The position numbers and the translations under genes were made by a program. A model generated the notes under the pieces. It was not told the DNA's origin, searched no databases, and was given only the letters and a program-made list of their open reading frames with translations. DNA of 64,000 bases from Pseudooceanicola sp050897975 (GTDB taxonomy: Bacteria; Pseudomonadota; Alphaproteobacteria; Rhodobacterales; Rhodobacteraceae): assembly GCF_050897975.1 (NCBI RefSeq), contig NZ_JBPAXY010000005.1, positions 455,604 to 519,603 on the forward strand. Reading direction: 5' to 3'. How positions within the stretch are numbered: the stretch's first letter is position 1; each line of letters begins with the position of its first letter. Positions 9,812 through 18,916 of this stretch are shown here, piece by piece.

Positions 9812-9902
9812 CGGCGCCTCCCTCAGCGGGGGGCCGTAACGCCCCCGCGGCGGGTCGCGCCGAAGGAGGCGAAGCGGTCTTGGACAGGCGCCGGGCTCTG
9901 CA

Positions 9903-10751
9903 TCAGATCCAGTCGCCCTTCACCGTCTGGCGGTAGATCCGCGCCAGCCAGCTGTTGCCGCGCGACTTGGCCTCAAGCCCGCGCTTGGTCAGCAGGGCGT
10001 AGGCGTCTTCGTACCAGTCGGTCGAACGGAAGTTGTAGCCCAGAATCGCCCCGGCGGTCTGCGCCTCGTCGGTCAGACCCAGCGACAGATAGGCCTCGAC
10101 CAGGCGATACAGCGCCTCGGGCGTATGCGAGGTGGTCTCGAATTCCTCGACCACGACGCGGAAGCGGTTGATGGCGGCGCCGAAATGGTCGCGCTTCAGG
10201 TAGTAGCGGCCCACCTCCATCTCCTTGGCGGCCAGGTGGTCGAAGGCCAGTTCGAACTTCAGGATCGCCGACTTGGCATATTCGCTGTCGGGGTAACGTT
10301 CGATGACCTGACGCAGCGCCTGCAGCGCCTGGAAGGTCAGGCCCTGGTCGCGGCCCACTTCGTCGATCTGGTCGTAATAGCTGAGCGCGAGAAGATACTG
10401 CGCATAGGGCGCATCCTCGGATCGCGGGTAGAAGTCGACGTAGCGCTGCGCGGCGGCGCGGCTTTCGTCGTAGTTGCGGGCGGAATGCTGGGCGAAGGCC
10501 TGCATGATCAGCGAACGCTGCGCCCATTCGGAATAGGGATAGAGGCGTTCGATCTCCGAGAAATACTCGGCGGCATCCTCATAGGCGCCTTCCTCGACCT
10601 CGTATTCGCCACGCTCGAAGATCTGCTCGGCCGTGTAGGTTTCCATCGGCACGCGCTGGTCCGCGACACCGGAACCCCCACCACAGGATGCCAGAGCACC
10701 CAAGAGCAGAACGCCTCCTGCCAGCTTTGTTCGGAAACCGCTGCCGTTCAT
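9903..10751 (-). CDS. bamD: Outer membrane assembly lipoprotein BamD
   Basis: 282 residues. The N-terminus is a lipoprotein signal: hydrophobic stretch then LASC, with the lipidated Cys at residue 23. The mature part is helical with TPR-like repeats (YEDAAEYFSEIERLYPYSEW, YAKSAILKFELAFDHL) typical of BamD/ComL, the periplasmic partner of BamA in the beta-barrel assembly machine at the outer membrane. The ATG at 10751 was preferred over the one at 10775 because AAGGGG lies at proper distance before it and the signal peptide then has normal length. Neighbours lpxC upstream and recN downstream are the usual order in this family. Confidence 0.93.
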   Translation of the reverse strand: MNGSGFRTKLAGGVLLLGALASCGGGSGVADQRVPMETYTAEQIFERGEYEVEEGAYEDAAEYFSEIERLYPYSEWAQRSLIMQAFAQHSARNYDESRAAAQRYVDFYPRSEDAPYAQYLLALSYYDQIDEVGRDQGLTFQALQALRQVIERYPDSEYAKSAILKFELAFDHLAAKEMEVGRYYLKRDHFGAAINRFRVVVEEFETTSHTPEALYRLVEAYLSLGLTDEAQTAGAILGYNFRSTDWYEDAYALLTKRGLEAKSRGNSWLARIYRQTVKGDWI

Positions 10752-10976
10752 GCCTGCAAACCCCTTCAGCGTCATCTTCGTCGGGCCCCCCGGACGGGCG
10801 GCCGCAGATCGGTCCTAGCACAGAAAATTCCGGTGCAAAACGCCTTTACGCCCCCGAGGCGGGCAAAGCCGCGCGGCGCGTCCGAAATGCGCGACGCCGC
10901 CCCGGGACGGAGCGGCGGCAGACCGCCAGAGGGGCGGCAAATTCGGGGGTTCGGGGACGCTGACGCAGCCGCGCGG

Positions 10977-11906
10977 TCAGGCGACGGCAGGAATTTCCGC
11001 CGGGGTGACACCCGCGCCCGGCAGGCGTGCGGCATCTTCCGCCGTGCAAGAGCGCAGGCGGTAGTTGGCCTGATCGGCGAAAAGGGCGCGCAGCAGCGTG
11101 TTGGTCAGGGCGTGACCGGCGCGGATGCCCTCATAGCGGCCCAGAATCGGCGCGCCCGCCAGGGCCAGGTCGCCGAAGGCGTCCAGCATCTTGTGGCGCA
11201 CCGGCTCGTCCGCGTGGCGCAGGCCCGAGGGCGACAGCACCGCGTCGCCGTCGACCACCACCGCATTGTCCAGGGTGCCGCCCAGGGCCAGGCCATTGGC
11301 CTGCATCATCTCGACGTCGGACTGGCGGCAGAAGGTGCGGCTGTCGGACAGCTCGCGCACGAAGGCGCCGTTCTTGACCACCAGCTGGCGGTCCTGCACG
11401 CCGATGGCGGCGTCGGGAAAGTCGATATGGAAGGCGATCTCGAGCTGGGCGGCGGGCAGCAGCCGGGCGATGGCCGGGCCGTTCTGCACCTCGACCGGGC
11501 GCAGCACCTCGATGGCACGCAGCGGCGCCGCCTGGGTGGCCAGCCCGCGCCACAGGATCCCGCGTACGAAGGGCGCGGCGGAACCGTCGAGGATCGGCAC
11601 TTCGGGGCCGTCGATTTCAACCAGGGCGTTGGAGATGCCGCAGCCCGCGATGGCCGCCATGACGTGTTCCACGGTCGAGACGCTGGCGCCCGAGGCATTG
11701 ACCAGACGGGTGCACAGCGCGGTGCGCTCGACCGCGTTCCAGCGGGCGGGGATCATCCCCTCTTCCTCGGTCAGGTCCGAGCGCCGGAACCAGATGCCGT
11801 AGCCAGCCTTGGCCGGGCGGATGGTCAGCGTCGCGGGGGCACCGGAATGCAGGCCCTGACCGCTGAAACTGACCGGCGCTTTGATCGTCTGTTGCACGTT
11901 GCTCAC
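10977..11906 (-). CDS. lpxC: UDP-3-O-acyl-N-acetylglucosamine deacetylase LpxC
   Basis: 309 residues, the standard length. It catalyses the committed step of lipid A synthesis, a zinc-dependent deacetylation in the cytoplasm. Zinc ligands are visible as His81 in STVEHVMAA, and His238 and Asp242 in HKMLDAFGD; the catalytic His265 lies in AGHALTN. Numbering is almost the same as in the Escherichia coli enzyme. It sits after ftsZ in the dcw cluster, as in most proteobacteria, but a strong terminator hairpin (12068-12087) lies between, so it likely has its own promoter in 11907-12050. Confidence 0.97.
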   Translation of the reverse strand: MSNVQQTIKAPVSFSGQGLHSGAPATLTIRPAKAGYGIWFRRSDLTEEEGMIPARWNAVERTALCTRLVNASGASVSTVEHVMAAIAGCGISNALVEIDGPEVPILDGSAAPFVRGILWRGLATQAAPLRAIEVLRPVEVQNGPAIARLLPAAQLEIAFHIDFPDAAIGVQDRQLVVKNGAFVRELSDSRTFCRQSDVEMMQANGLALGGTLDNAVVVDGDAVLSPSGLRHADEPVRHKMLDAFGDLALAGAPILGRYEGIRAGHALTNTLLRALFADQANYRLRSCTAEDAARLPGAGVTPAEIPAVA

Positions 11907-12053
11907 CCCAGGTGTCCGATACGACCTGTCCCGGCCGTTAACTGCTCATTAGGTACGGGCTGTGGAAAAAAGGCTCAACTCACTCTTTGCAACGGATTGA
12001 AACATGCGCTGTAACATTTCGCCGAGCCAGGACGGCGCCAGAACAAACAACTG

Positions 12054-12087
12054 ATAAAAAAGCAGAAAAGCCGCCCAAGGGCGGCTT
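12054..12087 (-). terminator. Rho-independent terminator after ftsZ
   Basis: Minus-strand hairpin AAGCCGCC/GGCGGCTT (8 bp) followed by TTCTGCTTTTTT, 58 bases past the ftsZ stop codon. It probably ends the dcw transcript and separates it from lpxC. Confidence 0.8.
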
Positions 12088-12145
12088 CTCCGTAGTGATA
12101 GTGACCTTGCGGCAGTGCAGCGAAATCCGCCCTGCCGATCCGCGA

Positions 12146-13954
12146 TCAGTTGGCCTGACGGCGCAGGAAGGCCGGAATTTCGATCCGTTCCTGATCCGGG
12201 TCCGCCTCGGGCTGGACAGCGCGACGGGGGGCCGGGGCGGCCTTCGGCTCGACCCGCTGTTGCGGCGCCTGCATGGCGGGCTGGCTGCGCTGTTGCGGCG
12301 CGGCACCATGGGCGCTTTCGCCGTGGCCGGTCATCCGGTTGATCAGCGAGTTGATGCGCGACCGCGAGCGTTCCGGGCCTGCCTCGGCGCCGAACTCGGC
12401 GCGCTGCGGCATCTCGCGCGGGGCCTGCTGCTGCGGCACGGCGCGGGGCGCGGGCGGCTGCTGCGGCTGTTGCGGGGCACGGGCGGCCTCGCCACGCGGC
12501 ACCTTGGACACGGCAGCCTGAAGGCGGGCCATGGTCTCGGGCGAGGGCTGACCGGCGCGGCGCGGCGTGGGGGCCACGTATTGCTCACGCTGGCTGTGCT
12601 CGTCCACCGCATGGGCCATCGGCGCGGCTTCGGCACGGCGCGGCTGGTAGGCGGGCGGCGGCAGGTCGTCCTGCGGCTGCGGCGCATAGCTGGTGCGCTG
12701 TTCCGGGCGGGCCTCATAGGCTTCGGGTTGCGGCTCATAGCCCATGTGGCTGTCGTCCACGACCTCGTCCATCATGTCGCCCTGCGGCGCATCCAGATCG
12801 TCGAACAGGGTCGGCGCGGTCTCGTAACGCTCGTCCATCTGGGCGTGCTGACGCGCGGCGGGCTGCATCTGCGGGGCCGGTGCGGGTTCGGGCTGCGGCG
12901 CGGGGGCCGGCTCTTCCATCTGCACCTGGGGCTTCAGCGGCTCGGCCATGCGGCGACGGGGCACCGGGATGTCCTGGTGCACGTCCGAGGCGTCGATGCC
13001 GGTCGCGACGACGGAGACGCGCATCGCGCCTTCCATCGACTCGTCCAGGGTCGAGCCGACGATGATGTTGGCGTCCTGGTCCACTTCCTCGCGGATGCGG
13101 TTGGCCGCCTCGTCCAGTTCGAACAGGGTCAGGTCGTGGCCGCCGGTGATGTTGATCAGCACGCCACGGGCGCCTTTCAGGCTGATCTCGTCCAGCAGCG
13201 GGTTGGCAATCGCCTTCTCGGCGGCTTGCAGCGCGCGGGTCTCGCCCTCGGCCTCGCCCGTCCCCATCATCGCCTTGCCCATCTCGTCCATCACGGCGCG
13301 GACGTCGGCAAAGTCGAGGTTGATCAGGCCCGGACGGACCATCAGGTCGGTCACGCCCTTGACGCCCTGGTAGAGCACGTCATCGGCCATCGAGAAGGCC
13401 TCGGTGAAGGTCGTCTTCTCGTTCGCCAGGCGGAACAGGTTCTGGTTCGGAATGATGATCAGCGTGTCCACGACCTTCTGGAGCTGCTCGACGCCCTCCT
13501 CGGCCTGGCGCATCCGCTTCACGCCTTCGAACTGGAAGGGCTTGGTGACCACGCCCACGGTCAGCACGCCCAGCTCGCGGGCGGCCTGAGCGATGATCGG
13601 GGCAGCGCCGGTCCCGGTGCCGCCGCCCATCCCGGCGGTGATGAAGCACATATGTGCCCCCGCCAGGTAATCGACGATCTGCTCGATGCTCTCTTCCGCC
13701 GCGGCGGCACCCACGGTGGGCTTGGCGCCAGCACCAAGGCCTTCCGTGACCTTCACGCCCAGCTGGACGCGGGATTGAGCATGGCTTTGCTGAAGGGCCT
13801 GGGCGTCGGTGTTCGCGACGACAAAGTCGACACCTTCCAGCTCCTTCTCGATCATGTTGTTGACGGCATTACCGCCGGCCCCGCCCACACCGAACACGGT
13901 GATACGCGGCTTCAACTCTTCTCCCATGCCGGGAACGCTGAGGTTCAGTGTCAT
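12146..13954 (-). CDS. ftsZ: Cell division GTPase FtsZ
   Basis: 602 residues. The N-terminal GTPase domain has the tubulin signature GMGGGTGTG at 109-117 and FGVGGAGGNAV at 21-31; it ends near residue 320. A long, Pro/Gln/Ala-rich linker follows, with several QQP-type stretches, and the chain ends in the conserved C-terminal peptide IEIPAFLRRQAN that binds FtsA and other partners. The protein polymerises into the midcell Z ring. The ATG at 13954 gives the normal N-terminus MTLNLSVPGMGEELKPRI; the frame is open upstream to 14095 but that part is the ftsA-ftsZ leader. It is the last gene of the dcw run. The linker makes it far longer than the roughly 380 residues of Escherichia coli FtsZ, as often in alphaproteobacteria. 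Confidence 0.98.
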   Translation of the reverse strand: MTLNLSVPGMGEELKPRITVFGVGGAGGNAVNNMIEKELEGVDFVVANTDAQALQQSHAQSRVQLGVKVTEGLGAGAKPTVGAAAAEESIEQIVDYLAGAHMCFITAGMGGGTGTGAAPIIAQAARELGVLTVGVVTKPFQFEGVKRMRQAEEGVEQLQKVVDTLIIIPNQNLFRLANEKTTFTEAFSMADDVLYQGVKGVTDLMVRPGLINLDFADVRAVMDEMGKAMMGTGEAEGETRALQAAEKAIANPLLDEISLKGARGVLINITGGHDLTLFELDEAANRIREEVDQDANIIVGSTLDESMEGAMRVSVVATGIDASDVHQDIPVPRRRMAEPLKPQVQMEEPAPAPQPEPAPAPQMQPAARQHAQMDERYETAPTLFDDLDAPQGDMMDEVVDDSHMGYEPQPEAYEARPEQRTSYAPQPQDDLPPPAYQPRRAEAAPMAHAVDEHSQREQYVAPTPRRAGQPSPETMARLQAAVSKVPRGEAARAPQQPQQPPAPRAVPQQQAPREMPQRAEFGAEAGPERSRSRINSLINRMTGHGESAHGAAPQQRSQPAMQAPQQRVEPKAAPAPRRAVQPEADPDQERIEIPAFLRRQAN

Positions 13955-14121
13955 AGAATTTTCCGCCTGCTTGGCCCCTTTGCGGGGTTTTTTCTGCCTA
14001 TCACGTAAAACATTAACGCTTTCCCGGGGCGTCGTCACCCCAAAATCAGCGAAAAACACCAAATCTGCCCCGCGAACCGCAAGCGTTCGCGGCATTTCGC
14101 CGAAAGCACTTTATATTGCGG
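13955..14121 (-). promoter_or_regulatory. ftsA-ftsZ leader with hairpin
   Basis: 167 bases, poorer in GC than the genes. On the minus strand it contains an 8-bp hairpin CCGCGAAC/GTTCGCGG (14070-14093 region) soon after the ftsA stop, a GTTAATGTTTTACGTG stretch, and a C-run/G-run hairpin with AAAAAA close to the ftsZ start. It likely carries an extra ftsZ promoter; no exact site can be assigned. Confidence 0.4.
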
Positions 14122-15462
14122 TTACCAGTTCTCGCGGAACCAGCGAACGGCGCGCTTCAGCGACCGGGCCGGGTAGCGATCCAGCGGCAGGTCGAAGTCC
14201 CACCATTCGTCCTGCGGATGCGCCGCGAACAGGCACATGCCGACCGCCGAGGCAAAGCCCGGACCGGTCGCCGCCTGCGGCAGGCCATGCACGCGCAGCG
14301 GGCGGCCCAAGCGCACCTGCTGGCCCAGGATCTTCGAGGCCAACCCGTCCAGGCCGGGGATCTGGCTGGCGCCGCCGGTCAGAACGATCTGCTGGTTGGG
14401 CAGGCTGTCGAAGCCCGCCGCGTCCAGACAGTGGCGCACCTCTTCGAGGATCTCCTCGACCCGGGGGCGCATGATCCCGATCAGCTCGGCCCGGGTGCAG
14501 GTGCGGCGGTCGTGTTCGTAATCGCCGGTCTCGCCGCCGATCTCGATCCGCTCACGATCATCCATGCCGGTGGCGTGGACGCCGCCGTAGAAGGTCTTCA
14601 GCCGCTCGGCATTGGCCGTGGGGATTTGCAGCGCCATGGAAATGTCGCCGGTCACATGCTCGCCGCCCATGCGCACCGCATCGGCATAAATCATGTGTTT
14701 CTTCATGAAGATCGACAGCGAGGTGGTGCCGCCGCCCATGTCGATACAGGCCGCGCCCAGCTCCTGCTCGTCCTCGACCAGCGAGGAGATGCCGGTGACA
14801 TAGGCCGACGACGCGATGCCCGCCAGTTCCAGGTCGCAGCGCTTGACGCAATGGGCCAGGTTCTGCACCGCCGCCGCATCGACGGTCAGCATATGCATGT
14901 CGGTCGCCAGGGTGTTGCCGGTCTGGCCACGCGGGTCCGACAGGCCAGAGCGGAAATCCAGGGCGAAGTTCACCGGCTGGGCGTGCAGCACCTCGCGGCC
15001 CTCGCCGTAGTCGGGCAGATCGCAGGCGGCCAGAACGCGGCTGACGTCCTGTTCGGTGACCTGATCGCCCTCGACCTCGACCTCACCGGCCAGGCCATAG
15101 CTGCGCGGACCGGCGCCCGAGAAACAGGCGATGACGTGGTCCACGCGCACCTTGGCCATCTTCTGCGCCGCTTGCAGGGCGGTGCGGATGGCGCGTTCGG
15201 TTTCCGGCATGGCGTCGATCTCGCCGAAGCGCACCCCGCGCGAACGGGTGGTGGCGGCGCCGATCACCCGGAACCCCGCCTGCCCCGCCAGGCTGCCCAC
15301 GCCGTCCATCGGCAGGGCACCGCGACCCGCGCCGTCGAAGCGCAGGATCAGGCAGGCGATCTTCGAGGTGCCCACGTCAAGGACCGCCACGACACCGCGC
15401 TGCATCGCCGCCTTGCGCATGTTCCGCATGGCCCGCTGGGATTGATAGAGCTCCGTCATCAT
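14122..15462 (-). CDS. ftsA: Cell division protein FtsA
   Basis: 446 residues, actin-fold ATPase that tethers FtsZ filaments to the inner membrane and recruits late division proteins. Seen are the phosphate-1 stretch AVLDVGTSKIACLI, phosphate-2 ACIDMGGGTTSLSIF and the adenosine motif VLTGGASQIPGLDGLA. The C-terminus ends in basic/aromatic residues (SLKRAVRWFREN), the expected amphipathic membrane-targeting helix. The 25-residue N-terminal extension is common in alphaproteobacteria. It lies between ftsQ and ftsZ, 61 bases after ftsQ. Confidence 0.97.
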   Translation of the reverse strand: MMTELYQSQRAMRNMRKAAMQRGVVAVLDVGTSKIACLILRFDGAGRGALPMDGVGSLAGQAGFRVIGAATTRSRGVRFGEIDAMPETERAIRTALQAAQKMAKVRVDHVIACFSGAGPRSYGLAGEVEVEGDQVTEQDVSRVLAACDLPDYGEGREVLHAQPVNFALDFRSGLSDPRGQTGNTLATDMHMLTVDAAAVQNLAHCVKRCDLELAGIASSAYVTGISSLVEDEQELGAACIDMGGGTTSLSIFMKKHMIYADAVRMGGEHVTGDISMALQIPTANAERLKTFYGGVHATGMDDRERIEIGGETGDYEHDRRTCTRAELIGIMRPRVEEILEEVRHCLDAAGFDSLPNQQIVLTGGASQIPGLDGLASKILGQQVRLGRPLRVHGLPQAATGPGFASAVGMCLFAAHPQDEWWDFDLPLDRYPARSLKRAVRWFRENW

Positions 15463-15523
15463 CTGTCGCCTGTCGCCTCTTCCTGTCGGTCTTGCTTGCC
15501 GAATTGATCTTGTGTCGTCGCCG

Positions 15524-16465
15524 TCAATTGCCTGCGTTCGCGCTCATCACCAGGCTTTGGATGCGGCGCCAGTCGGTCACCGCCCCCTCGCTCAGCCGCA
15601 GGGTGGGTCGGCTGGCCAGCCGCATGTCCACCGCCACCAGGTCGCGCGCCAAAAGTTCCTGCGCCTCGTCCAGTGCCAGCACCCGTTCCAGGGCCTGCAC
15701 CGGTTTCTTCTCGGGCAGCAGGATGCGCTGATCGCGATCCAGCACCACATCCCAGCGACGCCCGCCGATCCGTTCGAGGCCGCGAATGCGCCCCCGGATC
15801 GGTTCGGCCGCGGCCAGGATCGCCAGCGCCTCGGGGATCGCGGCGGGCTGGCCCGCACCGGCCAGCAGCGGCAGGTCCGGCCGGGTCAGGCGCTGATGCA
15901 CCGCGCCGGTCACCACGCCATCGCTGTCCACCAGATCGAACCCGTCGGGCCCGCGCCAGATCGCCACCGGCAAACGTTCGGTCACCTGCACCCGCAGCTC
16001 GCCGCCATCGCGCAGCTGAAGCGCGACCTCGGCCACCGAGGGCAGGCTTTCGATCGAGGCCTTCAGCCCGGCCAGGTCGATGTCGAAGGACGAGCGCGGC
16101 AGGTCCAGTTCGGCAACTTCGCGGATGTCTTCCTCGGTCACCGGCGAGGCGCCGGTCACTTCCATCACCTGGACCATGAACTGCGGCATGGTCTCGAACT
16201 GGTGCTTCCAGCCGTAAAGGGTTGAAACGACCGCATCGCGGCGCCCCTCGTCGGCCAGGTAAAGATGCATGGCGCCAAAGCACAGCGCGGCGGGCAGCAC
16301 GATGCGCAGCGCCAGCCGGTAGCCCGGGGTCAGCAGGAAACGCTGCATCCGGTAGGCCCAGCGAGAGGGCGCGGGATCAGAGCGCGCGGCCCTGCGGGCC
16401 CGACGCGGCGCGGCGGGCGCGCGCAGGTCCGAGGTGGGGCGCGGGTGGCGGCTCAGCGTTCGCAT
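15524..16465 (-). CDS. ftsQ: Cell division protein FtsQ
   Basis: 313 residues. An Arg/Pro-rich cytoplasmic N-terminus (about 1-50) is followed by one membrane span (LALRIVLPAALCFGAMHLYL) and a periplasmic part with POTRA domain (VTEEDIREVAELDLPRSSFDIDL) and the FtsQ beta domain with VTERLPVAIWRGPDGFDLVDSDG. FtsQ joins FtsL and FtsB in the divisome core. The ATG at 16465 overlaps the end of ddl by 13 bases, which points to translational coupling. The frame upstream (to 16492) runs inside ddl and was discarded. Confidence 0.95.
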   Translation of the reverse strand: MRTLSRHPRPTSDLRAPAAPRRARRAARSDPAPSRWAYRMQRFLLTPGYRLALRIVLPAALCFGAMHLYLADEGRRDAVVSTLYGWKHQFETMPQFMVQVMEVTGASPVTEEDIREVAELDLPRSSFDIDLAGLKASIESLPSVAEVALQLRDGGELRVQVTERLPVAIWRGPDGFDLVDSDGVVTGAVHQRLTRPDLPLLAGAGQPAAIPEALAILAAAEPIRGRIRGLERIGGRRWDVVLDRDQRILLPEKKPVQALERVLALDEAQELLARDLVAVDMRLASRPTLRLSEGAVTDWRRIQSLVMSANAGN

Positions 16466-17373
16466 GAGGCGTCCTCCACCAGCCAGCGGCACAGCGCGCC
16501 AAAGGACAGACCCGCGGCGGCGGCATGTTCCGGCGACAGCGAGGTGGGCGTCATGCCGGGCTGGGTGTTGGTCTCCAGCAGCACCAGCCCCTCCAGGCCC
16601 CTGGCATCATCCCAGCGGAAATCGGTGCGCGACAGCCCGCGACAGCCCAGCACCTGATGGGCGCGCAGGGCATGGGCACGGCAGGCCTCGGCGATCTCGG
16701 GCGGAATCTGGGCCGGGCAGACATGGCGCGATCCGCCGGGGGCGTATTTCGCCTCGTAGTCGTACCAGCCGTCGGTCAGGATCTCGGTCACCCCCAGGGC
16801 CGCCTCGCCCAGCACCGACACGGTCAGCTCGCGCCCGGGGGCGTAGGCCTCGACCATCAGCAGATCGGGCATGTCCTCGGCCACGGCGGGGGGCGCATTG
16901 GCCCCTTCGGGGACGATGTAGACGCCCACGGAAGAGCCCTCGTTATAGGGTTTGACCACATAGGGCGGTGCCATCACATGGGCGGCACGGATCGCGGCCT
17001 TGTCGGCCAGCAGGCTGTCGACCACCGGCAGACCGGCGGCGCGATAGACATCCTTGGTCTTTTCCTTGTCCATCGCCAGGGCCGAGGCCAGCACGCCGGA
17101 ATGGGTGTAGGGGATGCGCAGCCATTCCAGCACCCCCTGGACGCAGCCATCCTCGCCCCAGCGACCATGCAGGGCGTTGAAAACCACATCGGGGGCGATC
17201 TCGGTCAGGCGCGCGGCAAGGTCGGGCCCCGCATCCACGCAGACCACCTCAAACCCTTCATCCCGCAAAGCGGCGGCGCATTCACGCCCCGACGACAGCG
17301 ACACCTCGCGTTCCGCAGAGGAGCCACCCATCAGGAGTGCCACTTTCGGGTTTGCCCTGCTCGACGAACCCAT
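16453..17373 (-). CDS. ddl: D-alanine--D-alanine ligase
   Basis: 306 residues, ATP-grasp enzyme that makes the D-Ala-D-Ala dipeptide for MurF, in the cytoplasm. Family motifs: MGGSSAEREVSLSSG at the N-terminus, ALHGRWGEDG, MDKEKTKD, PYNEGSSVGV and the C-terminal LETNTQPGMTPTSL that binds metal and phosphate. The ATG at 17373 is preceded by CTGAGGCAA, a good site; a longer frame upstream to 17427 is unlike the family. It lies between murB and ftsQ, the usual dcw order here. Confidence 0.96.
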   Translation of the reverse strand: MGSSSRANPKVALLMGGSSAEREVSLSSGRECAAALRDEGFEVVCVDAGPDLAARLTEIAPDVVFNALHGRWGEDGCVQGVLEWLRIPYTHSGVLASALAMDKEKTKDVYRAAGLPVVDSLLADKAAIRAAHVMAPPYVVKPYNEGSSVGVYIVPEGANAPPAVAEDMPDLLMVEAYAPGRELTVSVLGEAALGVTEILTDGWYDYEAKYAPGGSRHVCPAQIPPEIAEACRAHALRAHQVLGCRGLSRTDFRWDDARGLEGLVLLETNTQPGMTPTSLSPEHAAAAGLSFGALCRWLVEDASCER

Positions 17374-17498
17374 TTGCCTCAGTATCCCGGACCTTTGCGG
17401 CCCTTTATCGTTCCGTCCGGCGCCCAATTGCGCCGGGGGCCTCCTTCACCCTGCGGGTATTGTCGGCCTGTCGCTGCTCACGCCTTAAGGCGCTGTTA

Positions 17499-18485
17499 TC
17501 AATCGTTCTCTGCGGTGGTAGCGGCGCTGCCCAGGCCATCCTCGACCGGGGTCTGACCCGGCGCGACATCGCCTATCCGCATGATTTCCCAGTGTAGCTC
17601 TATTCCCCGGTTTTGAAAAACCCTTTTTCGCACCTCCTCGCCCAGGGATTCCAGGTCGCGCGCCGTGGCCGTGCCGGTGTTGATCAGGAAGTTCGAATGT
17701 TTCTCGCTCATCTGCGCCCCGCCAAGGCTGTGGCCACGCAAACCCGCCTCGTCGATCAGCTTCCAGGCTTTCAGGTCCTGCACGTCATCGGCGCGCCCGG
17801 TCGAGGAAAAGCCCCCCGGATTGCGGAAGGTCGAACCGGCCGAGCGGTCCTTCACCGGCTGGGTCGCGTCGCGCATCGCCAACTGCTCGGCCATCCGCGC
17901 GGCCAGGGCCTGCGCGTCGCCTGCGGGGGGCGCGAAGGTGGCCTCGGTCACCACCCAGTCAGCGGGCAGATCCGCATGGCGATAGGCCAGCCCCAGCTCA
18001 TCCGCCGTCATCTCCCGCGCCTCGCCCGCCCGCGTCACCACCCGGACGCTGCGCAGCACATCGGCCACATAGGCGCCATAGCAGCCCGCGTTCATCCGCA
18101 CCGCGCCACCGATCGACCCGGGGATGGTGCGCAGAAAGGTCAGATCCAGCCCCGCATCCGCCGCCTTGCGGGCGATGTTGCTGTCCGGCGCCGCCGCGCC
18201 CGCGATGACCTGCCCCTCGGCGATCCGGTGCCCGTTGAAGCCGCGCCCCAGCCGGATCACCACCCCGCGAAGACCGCCATCGCGCACGATCAGGTTCGAC
18301 CCCACCCCCATGGGAAAGACCGGCACATCCGGGTCCAGCGCCGCCAGGAAGGCACAAAGGTCCGCCTCGTCCGCGGGCTGAAACAGCCAGTCGGCGGGGC
18401 CACCGACGCGCAGCCAGGTTAGGCGCGACAGGTCCTTGTCGCGGGTCAGGGTGCCCCTGATCTCGATCTCGTCCGGTCGGGCCAT
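17499..18485 (-). CDS. murB: UDP-N-acetylenolpyruvoylglucosamine reductase MurB
   Basis: 328 residues. FAD enzyme that reduces enolpyruvyl-UDP-GlcNAc to UDP-MurNAc in the cytoplasm. FAD-binding motifs are VGGPADWLFQPADEADL, GVGSNLIVRDGG and PGSIGGAVRMNAGCYG; the active-site serine lies in GSTFRNPGG. The ATG at 18485 has AAGAGGGGG nine bases before it; the ATG at 18494 sits inside that site and was rejected. The gap to the next gene upstream (18486-18621) contains a dispersed repeat core in minus orientation at about 18500-18530. Confidence 0.96.
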   Translation of the reverse strand: MARPDEIEIRGTLTRDKDLSRLTWLRVGGPADWLFQPADEADLCAFLAALDPDVPVFPMGVGSNLIVRDGGLRGVVIRLGRGFNGHRIAEGQVIAGAAAPDSNIARKAADAGLDLTFLRTIPGSIGGAVRMNAGCYGAYVADVLRSVRVVTRAGEAREMTADELGLAYRHADLPADWVVTEATFAPPAGDAQALAARMAEQLAMRDATQPVKDRSAGSTFRNPGGFSSTGRADDVQDLKAWKLIDEAGLRGHSLGGAQMSEKHSNFLINTGTATARDLESLGEEVRKRVFQNRGIELHWEIMRIGDVAPGQTPVEDGLGSAATTAEND

Positions 18486-18499
18486 GGGGCGCATCCCCC

Positions 18500-18565
18500 T
18501 CTTCTCATTGCCTGCAAATATCCCGGGGGAGTCGCCCACAGGGCGGCGGGGGCAGCGCCCCCTGC
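18500..18565 (-). repeat. Dispersed repeat core R3 inside the dcw cluster
   Basis: Minus-strand copy of the GGGATATTTGCAGGCAATGAGAAG core followed (plus strand) by a GGCGGCGGGGGCAGCGCCCC inverted repeat. It lies directly before murB, so it belongs to the murB leader. Confidence 0.55.
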
Positions 18566-18621
18566 CCGGTTCGGCCCAGATAGCAGCGCCCGCCCAGCCG
18601 GACAAGCGGCGCCCCGAGCCC

Positions 18622-18909
18622 TCAGCCGCGCAACTCGGCGATCAGCCAGCCCAGAAGTGCCCCGGCCCCGCCGAGGATCAGCAGCGCCCAGCCCAGCATG
18701 TGGATGAGATCCGGCAGAATGGGCGCATTCATCCCAGGCACCTGCGCCCGGGCGGGCAACAGCATCAGGGGCACCACGGTAAACAGCCCGATGGCCGGCA
18801 GGGAAAAGGCCAACCCCAGCTCATCCTCCAGGGCCCAGCGGAAAGAGGCGACCGCCACGATCAACCCGATGATCAGGGGCAGCCCCAGGATCAGCAGCAG
18901 ATCCACCAT
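18622..18909 (-). CDS. Small membrane protein of unknown function
   Basis: 95 residues with three likely membrane spans: LLLILGLPLIIGLIVAVASF near the N-terminus, SLPAIGLFTVVPLMLLPA in the middle and MLGWALLILGGAGALLGWLI at the C-terminus. I do not recognise a family. It starts 8 bases after the DUF2484 gene on the same strand and precedes murB, so it is transcribed with the dcw genes. A role in the cell envelope is suggested only by place. The start ATG at 18909 was kept because it directly precedes the first span and the spacing to the upstream stop is short. Confidence 0.7.
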   Translation of the reverse strand: MVDLLLILGLPLIIGLIVAVASFRWALEDELGLAFSLPAIGLFTVVPLMLLPARAQVPGMNAPILPDLIHMLGWALLILGGAGALLGWLIAELRG

Positions 18910-18916
18910 GCCCCGG

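Noticed and set aside
13955..14095. N-terminal extension of FtsZ
   Set aside because: The frame is open but the residues are not FtsZ-like; the stretch is the ftsA-ftsZ leader with hairpins.
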